Positions 1-4,922 of a stretch of 6,349 bases of DNA are shown one piece after another. Every line of letters starts with the position of its first letter. Positions within the stretch are counted from its first letter, which is position 1. This DNA comes from Actinomycetota bacterium (GTDB lineage: Bacteria; Actinomycetota; Actinomycetes; Actinomycetales; Angustibacteraceae): assembly GCA_014377795.1 (NCBI GenBank), contig JACMOY010000240.1, positions 1 through 6,349 of the forward strand. The letters run 5' to 3'. Under the pieces are notes generated by a model that worked only from the letters and a program-made list of their open reading frames with translations, made no database searches and was not told where the DNA came from. The position numbers were made by a program, and so were the translations under genes.

Positions 1-1238
1 ACGTCGAACTCGACCCGGTTGACCGACGAGATGGTCGACGACCCTGGGCTCGCCACAGTGAAGATGCGGGTCCAGGCGCCGCCGTCGACCCGTCGGTAGA
101 GACCGTACGACGACATCGAGGCGTACACGGTTGTGGGCTTGATCGGGTCCGTCAGGATCTTGGTGACCCCACCGCGGAAGAAGTCGCCGCCGTTGGCAGA
201 TCCGGTCGCGACCTCGTCAGCCGTCTCGGACTTGGACAGGGTCCAGGTCGTGCCGCCGTCGATGGACTCGTAAAGGCCCACAGGAGAAACGCCAGGCGGG
301 GTGAAGCGGCCGCCGTTGACCGACGAGGCGCCGTGCCGTGCGACGTCAGTGCCGACGTACAGGTGGTCCCTCTTCTTGGGGTCGACGGCGATGGCGCCGA
401 TCGAGCGGTCGAGCGCGAAGTCCTTGCCGGCGAGCATGGTCGGGACCTTGCTGAAGCTGGCACCCTGGTTCGTCGAGCGATAAAGACCGACACCAGCCTC
501 GGAGTCCGAGCTGCCGCTCTCCTCGCCGGTGCCGACGTACAGCGCACCGTCCGCCGCGACGTACAGGTCGCCGATGGCGCCCGAGGGGATGTCCGCACCG
601 ATCGACGTCCAGGTCGGGGTCAACCCCGTCGCGTTCGTCGTCTTCCACACTCCGCCGCCGGCGGAGGCGATGTACATGGTGCAGGCGGTGGCGGTGCAGG
701 TCGGGTCGATCGCCATGGCCGTCGTGCGGCCGGCGACGTGGGCGTCGGTGCCGGTGTACGTCACGTCACCCGGGACGGTTCCCTGAGTCGGGCCTGCCAT
801 CGACCAGGCTCCGTTCGCCGCCGGTGACTCATTCCCGTCACCGGTCGTCGGGGTGCCGAGGCTCGCAACCTTGCCGTTGCGGGAGGCCTTGACGAACGCC
901 GACCGGGCGCCGTCGCTCTGCGCCGACGCGATGGTCGTGCGCGGGAACGCGCGGGCGTCGTACTGCTCCTGGGCCGGGCCGCTGAGCAGCTCACCCGAGC
1001 CCTCACCACCCTGCTGCTCGAGCTTCTCGCGGGCGAAGGCGATCGCACCGCTGTGCACGTTCAGCCGCGGGTGCTCCTTGACGAACTCCTGCAGCGACTC
1101 GTTGGTGTGCTCGCCGCGGATCTTCTCGAAGATGGCCTCGCCGTTCGTGGCGGCGAGGGCACCGACGCCGACCAGGACCGCGACACCGGCGGCGGTGGCC
1201 GCCCGTGCGCGCCCGGTGGGCAGATGACGTCTGGACAT
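1..1238 (-). CDS. Exported BNR/Asp-box beta-propeller protein, N-terminal part (truncated by window edge)
   Basis: The frame is open from an ATG at 1238 to the window edge (412 residues, no stop). The start is supported by a Shine-Dalgarno-like GAAGGGA six bases upstream. Residues 1-12 are basic and include SRRHLPT; residues 13-30 are hydrophobic and end in ALA-A, so a signal peptide, possibly Tat-type, is likely. Residues about 36-145 are charged, Gln/Glu-rich and without a domain I recognise. From about residue 165 the sequence shows typical sialidase/sortilin-like propeller repeats: GRTTAMAIDP (170-179), MYIASAGGGVWKTTN (188-202), LYVGTGEE (233-240), LYRSTNQGASF (252-262, a degenerate Asp-box), LYVGTD (293-298), LYESIDGGTTW (322-332, a good Asp-box) and LYRRVDGGAW (380-389). 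Residues C181 and C186 flank a short insert. Such repeats occur in glycosidases and in many uncharacterised secreted proteins. No catalytic residues can be assigned here, so an enzymatic role is not claimed. The C-terminal part and any anchor lie outside the window. Confidence 0.88.
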   Translation of the reverse strand, partial: MSRRHLPTGRARAATAAGVAVLVGVGALAATNGEAIFEKIRGEHTNESLQEFVKEHPRLNVHSGAIAFAREKLEQQGGEGSGELLSGPAQEQYDARAFPRTTIASAQSDGARSAFVKASRNGKVASLGTPTTGDGNESPAANGAWSMAGPTQGTVPGDVTYTGTDAHVAGRTTAMAIDPTCTATACTMYIASAGGGVWKTTNATGLTPTWTSIGADIPSGAIGDLYVAADGALYVGTGEESGSSDSEAGVGLYRSTNQGASFSKVPTMLAGKDFALDRSIGAIAVDPKKRDHLYVGTDVARHGASSVNGGRFTPPGVSPVGLYESIDGGTTWTLSKSETADEVATGSANGGDFFRGGVTKILTDPIKPTTVYASMSSYGLYRRVDGGAWTRIFTVASPGSSTISSVNRVEFD

Positions 1239-1285
1239 GCGTGTCCCTTCAGGGCTTAACAGCGGAAAAAGGTGTTCGCACCCTT

Positions 1286-1315
1286 TGACGGTAACTGTGC
1301 CGTCACGCACCGTGA
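1286..1315. promoter_or_regulatory. Inverted repeats in the divergent intergenic region (possible operator)
   Basis: The 204-bp gap between the exported propeller gene and the FMN reductase gene is less GC-rich than its surroundings and must hold both promoters. Two overlapping inverted repeats lie here. TGACGG (1286-1291) pairs with CCGTCA (1300-1305), and TCACG (1303-1307) pairs with CGTGA (1311-1315) around a 3-base centre. They sit about 50-75 bases upstream of the propeller gene start, a plausible place for a regulator site. I could not define a convincing -35/-10 pair for either gene, so promoter positions are not given. Chance occurrence is possible. Confidence 0.25.
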
Positions 1316-1387
1316 TTAGTCGTCGGCACTATTGCCAAGATTGAGCAAAATGTTGGTAAAACGGCGGACGCGTCGCCGTCGGAATAG

Positions 1388-1399
1388 TTGACCAGTCAA
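1388..1399. promoter_or_regulatory. Palindrome TTGAC-CA-GTCAA upstream of the FMN reductase gene
   Basis: A 12-bp perfect inverted repeat (5-bp arms, 2-base centre) lies 44 bases upstream of the chosen GTG start of the reductase gene. Its first half, TTGACC, also resembles a sigma-70 -35 element, although no good -10 hexamer follows at 16-18 bases. Redox-related flavoprotein genes are often controlled by MarR- or TetR-family regulators that bind short palindromes of this kind. That link is an inference; no regulator gene is present in the window. Confidence 0.3.
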
Positions 1400-1442
1400 T
1401 TGCGCTACCGGTGTGTCCCAAACACTTCTCCCGGAGGTCACC

Positions 1443-1955
1443 GTGTCCGTGCTCGTCCTCACCGGCTCCGCCCGCCAGGGCTCCTACACCCGCGCGCTGG
1501 GCGCTCTGGTCGCCGACGTCGCGGCCGACGGCGCGCTCGCCGCCGAGCTCACCGCACTGCCGTTCTTCAACCAGGACCTCGAGGGCACGCCGCCCGCCGA
1601 GGTGGTGGCGCTGCGCGAGCAGGTGGCCGACGCCGACCTGCTCGTCGTCATCACCCCCGAGTACAACGGCACCATCTCGGGGCTGCTCGGCAACGCCATC
1701 GACTGGCTCTCGCGCCCGTACGGCGCCGGCGTGCTTCGCGGCAAGCCCGTGCTCGCCGTCGCCGCGTCGCCCGGCGAGATCGGCGGGGCGCGCGCTGTCG
1801 TGGCCCTGCGCACCGTTCTCGGCAACGCCGGCGCCGACCTCGCGTCGGCCGCCCTCACCGTCGGCGCCGTCGCCGAGCGGCTGGACGACCCGGCTCTGCG
1901 CGCCGAGCTCCTGGCTGCCCTGGACGACGCAGCCCCTGCGGCGAAGGCCGCCTGA
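1443..1955 (+). CDS. NAD(P)H-dependent FMN reductase family protein (flavodoxin-like fold)
   Basis: A 170-residue cytoplasmic flavoprotein of the NADPH-dependent FMN reductase family (chromate/azo/quinone reductase-like). These enzymes bind FMN and transfer electrons from NAD(P)H to quinones, azo dyes, metal ions or free flavin. The first strand VLVLTG is followed by the phosphate-binding loop GSARQGSYTR (residues 8-17). The family hallmark PEYNGTISGLLGNAIDWLSR spans residues 72-91, where YNG contacts the flavin. Length is usual for the family. I chose the GTG at 1443 because GGAGG (1433-1437) lies five bases upstream. An in-frame GTG at 1413 has no ribosome binding site and would add ten residues before the first beta strand. 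The gene stands alone, divergent from the propeller gene and convergent with ssrA. The physiological substrate cannot be read from the sequence. The Ala-rich C-terminal tail (DDAAPAAKAA) is probably disordered. Confidence 0.92.
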   Translation: MSVLVLTGSARQGSYTRALGALVADVAADGALAAELTALPFFNQDLEGTPPAEVVALREQVADADLLVVITPEYNGTISGLLGNAIDWLSRPYGAGVLRGKPVLAVAASPGEIGGARAVVALRTVLGNAGADLASAALTVGAVAERLDDPALRAELLAALDDAAPAAKAA

Positions 1956-1969
1956 CCGCAACAGCACGC

Positions 1970-2002
1970 CGAAGGGCCCGACCACATCGGTCGGGCCCTT
2001 CG
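1970..2002. terminator. Bidirectional hairpin terminator between the FMN reductase gene and ssrA
   Basis: CGAAGGGCCCGACC (1970-1983) is perfectly complementary to GGTCGGGCCCTTCG (1989-2002), giving a 14-bp, very GC-rich stem with the 5-base loop ACATC. It begins 15 bases after the reductase stop codon and, read on the other strand, 14 bases after the 3' end of the tmRNA. It is therefore placed to end both convergent transcripts. Neither side carries a long U-tract, which is common for actinobacterial terminators. Confidence 0.85.
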
Positions 2003-2015
2003 ACGATCTCGGGGG

Positions 2016-2380
2016 TGGAGGTGGCGGGAATCGAACCCGCGTCCGCTGACGCAGAACCAGGACTTCTCCGGGTGCAGCCTGCTGTGGTTTTTCTCGGCTC
2101 CAGCGATCGCGCAGGCACGTCGCTGCCAAGCCCAGCCGCGTAAGTGTTCAACGGACCCCCGCGGCCTGGGTCCGAAGCAGTGGCTCCGTAGATGACGCCA
2201 GGATCCGGGGCCGGAGCCTCCCCGGGCTGACGGACTTTTACACTCGCTCAGGCGGCGAGGGCAAAGTCGGTGCGCTTGGAATCGGCACCTATTGGTTTGC
2301 ACGGATCGTTTGCGAGATAACCGTGCGTCCTCGACCCGCTTCTCCTGGGATTACGACCAACGTCGAAACCGTTCACCCCC
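2016..2380 (-). ncRNA. ssrA: Transfer-messenger RNA (tmRNA)
   Basis: tmRNA rescues ribosomes stalled on mRNA lacking a stop codon: it is charged with alanine, enters with SmpB, and its internal ORF adds a degradation tag. The tRNA-like ends are clear. GGGGGTG at 2380-2374 pairs with CACCTCC at 2023-2017 (seven pairs, one G-U), and position 2016 gives the discriminator A. The CCA end is not encoded. The T arm has stem GCGGG/CCCGC (2040-2036 with 2028-2024) around the loop TTCGATT. The conserved 5' element GGTTTCGACG is at 2370-2361. The tag ORF near the middle ends in the typical ALAA. The length, 365 nt, is usual. The single-piece (not permuted) arrangement is evident. The 3' half between the tag and the T arm should hold pseudoknots, which I did not fold in detail. 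A terminator follows at once. Many actinobacteria have smpB just upstream of ssrA; here the upstream neighbour is a divergent transporter operon. The exact 5' end is set by the acceptor pairing and could differ by one base. Confidence 0.97.
2248..2286 (-). other. tmRNA proteolysis-tag reading frame (ADSKRTDFALAA)
   Basis: The tag frame starts at the resume codon GCC (2286-2284) and ends with TGA (2250-2248), encoding ADSKRTDFALAA. The alanine carried by the charged tmRNA adds one more residue in front. The terminal ALAA is the signal recognised by ClpXP-type proteases. The bases before the resume codon (AATAGGT) resemble the ATAG-containing context that sets the resume point in other tmRNAs. 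The tag resembles those I recall from high-GC Gram-positive bacteria and supports the actinobacterial origin. Confidence 0.95.
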
Positions 2381-2398
2381 CTGTTCAGTTGTGCCCTC

Positions 2399-2404
2399 AC
2401 CCTA
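2399..2404 (-). promoter_or_regulatory. Possible -10 element of the ssrA promoter
   Basis: TAGGGT on the minus strand (2404-2399) fits the T-A-N-N-N-T pattern of actinobacterial -10 hexamers. It would start transcription about a dozen bases upstream of the mature tmRNA 5' end, leaving a short leader for RNase P to remove. No convincing -35 element is found at the usual spacing, so this is a weak call. Confidence 0.3.
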
Positions 2405-2452
2405 CGCCCGACCGCGTGCCCCGGGGTACTCGATCGCTGCGGGCGCGGTGTG

Positions 2453-2471
2453 GTGCGCCGTCGAGGCGCAC
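2453..2471. repeat. 7-bp inverted repeat GTGCGCC-N5-GGCGCAC in the transporter leader region
   Basis: GTGCGCC (2453-2459) and GGCGCAC (2465-2471) are perfect inverted copies around GTCGA. They lie in the 147-bp gap between ssrA and the transporter operon, 57 bases before the ATPase start and 11 bases before a candidate leader ribosome binding site. As DNA this could be an operator. As RNA it would be a small stable hairpin in the 5' untranslated region. It lacks a U-tract, so a terminator is unlikely. A second, looser pair (GTCAC 2473-2477 with GTGAC 2493-2497) follows. The high GC content makes chance inverted repeats more likely. Confidence 0.4.
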
Positions 2472-2492
2472 GGTCACGGCGCGGAGGATACG

Positions 2493-2531
2493 GTGACGCG
2501 CCACGCCCACACCCACGAAGAGGCAACGTGA
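2493..2531 (+). CDS. Candidate 12-codon leader peptide overlapping the ATPase start
   Basis: A short frame reads GTG-ACG-CGC-CAC and ends ACG-TGA, encoding MTRHAHTHEEAT. It has a strong Shine-Dalgarno GGAGG (2483-2487) five bases before the GTG. Its TGA (2529-2531) overlaps the GTG start of the transporter ATPase (2528-2530) as GTGA, the same coupling layout seen at two downstream junctions of the operon. The weaker AAGAGG site of the ATPase lies inside this frame. Ribosomes finishing the leader could thus restart on the ATPase gene. The peptide has three histidines in alternate positions and no recognised homologue. It could be a chance frame: only the ribosome binding site, spacing and overlap support it, and expression is not shown. 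Confidence 0.35.
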   Translation: MTRHAHTHEEAT

Positions 2532-3574
2532 TCACCTTCACGGCCGTCACGAAGCGGTTCCCCGACGGCACCGTCGCCGTCGACGACCTCACCCTCGATC
2601 TGCCCGAGGGCAAGATCACCGTGTTCGTCGGCCCGTCCGGCTGCGGCAAGACCACGTCGCTGCGGATGATCAACCGGATGGTCGAGCCGACGTCCGGCCA
2701 GGTGCTGGTGCAGGGCCGTGACGTGATGGAGCAGGACCCCGCCGAGCTGCGACGCGGCATCGGGTACGTCATCCAGACGGCCGGGCTGCTGCCGCACCGC
2801 ACCGTGGTCGACAACATCGCGACCGTCCCGTACCTGCTCGGGTGGGACAAGAAGCGCGCCCGCTCCACCGCGCTCGAGCTGCTCGAGAGGGTCGGGCTGC
2901 CGGCGGCGTACGCCAAGCGCTACCCGGCGCAGCTGTCCGGTGGCCAGCAGCAGCGGGTGGGGGTCGCGCGCGCGCTCGCGGCCGGCCCGCCGATCATGCT
3001 GGTGGACGAGCCCTTCAGCGCCGTCGGCCCCGTGGTGCGGGCCCAGCTGCAAGCCGAGTTCCTGCGGCTGCAGCAGGACCTCGGCAAGACGATCGCGTTC
3101 GTCACCCACGACATCGACGAGGCCGTCAAGCTCGGCGACGTCGTGGCGGTGTTCCACCAGGGCGGCCACCTGGCGCAGGTCGACACCCCGGAGCAGCTGC
3201 TCGCGGCCCCGGCGAACGACTTCGTGGCGGACTTCGTGGGACGCGACCGCGGCATCCGCCGGCTCGGCTTCCGGCTCGCCGACTCCCTGCCGGTGCAACC
3301 GGTCGACGCGCCCCGCGACAGCGAGTGGGTGCTCGACCTGGACGACCGCGGTCGCCCACGCGGGTGGTCGCGTCGTGGGGTGACCGCCTCGATGCAGAGC
3401 GGCGGTGGCACGTTCACCACCGCCGACTCGCTGCGCACCGTGCTCGACCTGACCCTGACGTCACCCGCGGGCGTGGCGGTCCGCGTCGACCAGCACGGCG
3501 TCGCTGACGGAACCGTCGACCACGCCGCCATCGCCGCGCACATCCAGGACGACCCGATCCGCGCGGCCCGCTGA
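2528..3574 (+). CDS. Osmoprotectant (quaternary amine) ABC transporter ATP-binding protein, OpuCA/ProV-like
   Basis: A 348-residue cytoplasmic ATPase that would power uptake of compatible solutes. The nucleotide-binding domain shows Walker A GPSGCGKTT (35-43), Q-loop Q83, signature LSGGQQQR (136-143), Walker B IMLVDEP (156-162) and switch histidine H194. The OpuCA/ProV relationship comes from MINRMVEPTSGQV (47-59), the IQTAGLLPH segment and the gene context. The D-loop reads SAVGP (164-168) where SA(L/V)DP is usual, so the D-loop aspartate is replaced by Gly167. After the ATPase domain, residues about 245-348 occupy the place of the CBS domain pair of OpuCA, but only scattered similarity is visible (LDDRGRPRGW, then DSLRTVLDLTL). 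I chose GTG 2528 because the protein then begins at the usual VITFTAVTKRF, with AAGAGG (2518-2523) four bases upstream. An in-frame GTG at 2450 would add an Arg-rich stretch not typical of the family. The stop TGA shares its A with the next gene's ATG. Confidence 0.94.
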   Translation: MITFTAVTKRFPDGTVAVDDLTLDLPEGKITVFVGPSGCGKTTSLRMINRMVEPTSGQVLVQGRDVMEQDPAELRRGIGYVIQTAGLLPHRTVVDNIATVPYLLGWDKKRARSTALELLERVGLPAAYAKRYPAQLSGGQQQRVGVARALAAGPPIMLVDEPFSAVGPVVRAQLQAEFLRLQQDLGKTIAFVTHDIDEAVKLGDVVAVFHQGGHLAQVDTPEQLLAAPANDFVADFVGRDRGIRRLGFRLADSLPVQPVDAPRDSEWVLDLDDRGRPRGWSRRGVTASMQSGGGTFTTADSLRTVLDLTLTSPAGVAVRVDQHGVADGTVDHAAIAAHIQDDPIRAAR

Positions 3575-4218
3575 TGCTGCAGTACCTGCGCACCAGCAGC
3601 CCCGCGGTGCTGGCGGCGCTCGGCCAGCACGTCGTCCTCGCGCTGCTGCCGGTGCTGATCGGGCTCGCGGTCGCGCTGCCGGTGGGCTACCTCGCGCACC
3701 GGTTCCGATGGCTGTACCCGCCGCTGCTCACCATCAGCAGCGTCCTGTACGCCGTCCCCTCGCTGGCGCTGTTCGTCGTGCTCCCGGTGATCCTGGGCAC
3801 CCAGACCCTCGACCCGCTCAACATCGTCGTGGCCCTGAGCGTCTACACGGTGGCACTGCTCGTGCGCACCGTGGTCGACGGCCTGGCCTCGGTGCCGCCC
3901 GCGGTGACCGCCGCGGCCACCGCAGTGGGGTTCCGGCCGCTCGGGCTGCTGCTGCGCGTCGAGCTGCCGATCGCCGTACCCGTGATCCTGGCCGGCCTGC
4001 GCGTCGCGACGGTCTCGAACGTCTCCCTGGTCAGCGTCGGTGCGCTGCTCGGCGTCGGGGGTCTGGGCGCGCTGTTCACCGACGGCCTGCAGCGCGACTA
4101 CCTGGCCCCGATCATCACCGGCATCGTGCTGTCGGTGCTGCTCGCCCTGGTGCTCGACAGCGTGATCGTCGGGGTGCAGCGGGTGCTCACCCCCTGGTCT
4201 CGCGTGGGTGAGCGATGA
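3574..4218 (+). CDS. Osmoprotectant ABC transporter permease (first), OpuCB/ProW-like
   Basis: A 214-residue inner-membrane permease that would form half of the solute channel. Hydrophobic segments lie at about residues 20-41, 51-74, 83-103, 134-155 and 178-200, with a less distinct one near 157-170, in keeping with the usual five or six helices. The cytoplasmic EAA-type coupling motif that docks on the ATPase spans about 113-143 (AAATAVGFRPLG, then ELPIAVPVILAGLR). The segment SSVLYAVPSLALF (55-67) is typical of the glycine betaine/choline permease group. Length is normal for OpuCB/OpuCD-type subunits. Its ATG overlaps the ATPase stop by one base (TGATG) and no strong ribosome binding site precedes it, so translation probably depends on coupling to the ATPase gene. 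Its own stop overlaps the next start as ATGA. The substrate is inferred from the whole operon. Confidence 0.93.
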   Translation: MLQYLRTSSPAVLAALGQHVVLALLPVLIGLAVALPVGYLAHRFRWLYPPLLTISSVLYAVPSLALFVVLPVILGTQTLDPLNIVVALSVYTVALLVRTVVDGLASVPPAVTAAATAVGFRPLGLLLRVELPIAVPVILAGLRVATVSNVSLVSVGALLGVGGLGALFTDGLQRDYLAPIITGIVLSVLLALVLDSVIVGVQRVLTPWSRVGER

Positions 4219-4922
4219 GCGTCCTGACCGACGTTGCCGCGTTCCTCGCCGCCGGCTCGAACTGGCAGCCCGAGAACCCCGACGGCATCACCGCGAGACT
4301 GCTGGAGCACCTGCAGTACACCGGGATCGCACTCGCCATCGCGACCGCCATAGCGATCCCGGTCGGCCTGTTCATCGGGCACACCGGCAGGTTCGCCTTC
4401 ATCGCCATCAACGCGGGCAACGCCGGTCGCGCGCTGCCGACCCTCGGCCTGCTCTCGCTGGTGGTGATCCTCGTCGGAATCGGGCTGGTGCCGGTGATCG
4501 TGGCTCTGGTGGTGCTGGCGATCCCCCCACTGCTGACGTCGACGTACGCCGGCTTGCAGTCCGTCGACCGCGCGACCGTCGACGCGGCGCGCGGTCAGGG
4601 AATGCGCGAGCGGCAGGTGCTGCTTCGTACTGAGGTGCCCATCGCCCTACCGATCCTGATGTCCGGCATCCGCAACGCGACGTTGCAGGTCGTCGCCACG
4701 GCCACCGTCGCGGCGTACGTGGCCCTGGGCGGTTTCGGTCGCTTCCTCATCGACGGCCTTGCCGTCCGCGACTACGCGCAAGTCGTCGCTGGCGCCGTCC
4801 TGGTGGCCGCGCTCGCGATCGTCCTGGACCTGCTGCTGGCCGGTGTGCAGCGGCTGGTCGTCTCACCCGGCGTCTCCGGACGCGCCCTCACCCGCACCAC
4901 TCCTCGAAAGGTGTCCCCATGA
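4215..4922 (+). CDS. Osmoprotectant ABC transporter permease (second), OpuCD/ProW-like
   Basis: A 235-residue inner-membrane permease, partner of the preceding one. A polar N-terminal stretch of about 30 residues (with NWQPENPDGI at 16-25) is followed by hydrophobic segments at about 36-55, 75-92, 93-110, 141-155, 160-180 and 188-212. The EAA-type motif lies at about 124-153 (AARGQGMRERQVLLRTEVPIA begins it, and PILMSGIRNA ends it). The GNAGRALPTLGLLSL segment (68-82) corresponds to the conserved helix of this permease group. The C-terminal tail from about 215 is polar and basic. The start codon overlaps the previous stop as ATGA, with only a weak GGTGAG upstream, and the stop overlaps the next start as ATGA. 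The two permeases share a layout but differ in sequence, so the channel is likely a heterodimer as in OpuC. Inference: both are needed for one importer. Confidence 0.93.
   Translation: MSVLTDVAAFLAAGSNWQPENPDGITARLLEHLQYTGIALAIATAIAIPVGLFIGHTGRFAFIAINAGNAGRALPTLGLLSLVVILVGIGLVPVIVALVVLAIPPLLTSTYAGLQSVDRATVDAARGQGMRERQVLLRTEVPIALPILMSGIRNATLQVVATATVAAYVALGGFGRFLIDGLAVRDYAQVVAGAVLVAALAIVLDLLLAGVQRLVVSPGVSGRALTRTTPRKVSP

Noticed and set aside
18..328. A 13-bp direct repeat GTTGACCGACGAG at 18-30 and 316-328
   Set aside because: Both copies lie in the propeller gene and encode the same short SSVN segment in similar repeat loops. This is expected from repeat structure or codon bias, not a mobile or regulatory repeat.
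1413..1442. Longer FMN reductase beginning at GTG 1413
   Set aside because: No Shine-Dalgarno precedes it, whereas GGAGG sits five bases before GTG 1443, where the protein begins directly at its first beta strand.
2016..2040. ssrA 3' end as the attachment site of an integrated element
   Set aside because: tmRNA genes are common integration targets, but no integrase, no phage-like gene and no second copy of the 3' end is seen in the window. The sequence past the 3' end is a terminator and an ordinary gene.
1329..2302. Long minus-strand open frames across the FMN reductase gene and the 3' half of ssrA
   Set aside because: They are antisense to a well-supported coding gene and run through the tmRNA. 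Their translations are Arg/Gly/Ala-rich with no recognisable domain, as expected for shadow frames in high-GC DNA.
2450..2527. Extended N-terminus of the transporter ATPase from GTG 2450
   Set aside because: It adds 26 residues, many of them arginine, not typical of the family. It has no good ribosome binding site, and GTG 2528 has AAGAGG and gives the usual family start.
2248..2916. A 222-codon minus-strand frame ending in SKRTDFALAA
   Set aside because: Only its last twelve codons are meaningful: they are the tmRNA tag. The rest is antisense to the transporter ATPase or lies in non-coding tmRNA sequence.
2843..3507. Alternative plus-strand frames inside the transporter operon
   Set aside because: They overlap strongly supported transporter genes in another frame and are Arg/Ala/Gly-rich without domains. 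They are by-products of high GC content.
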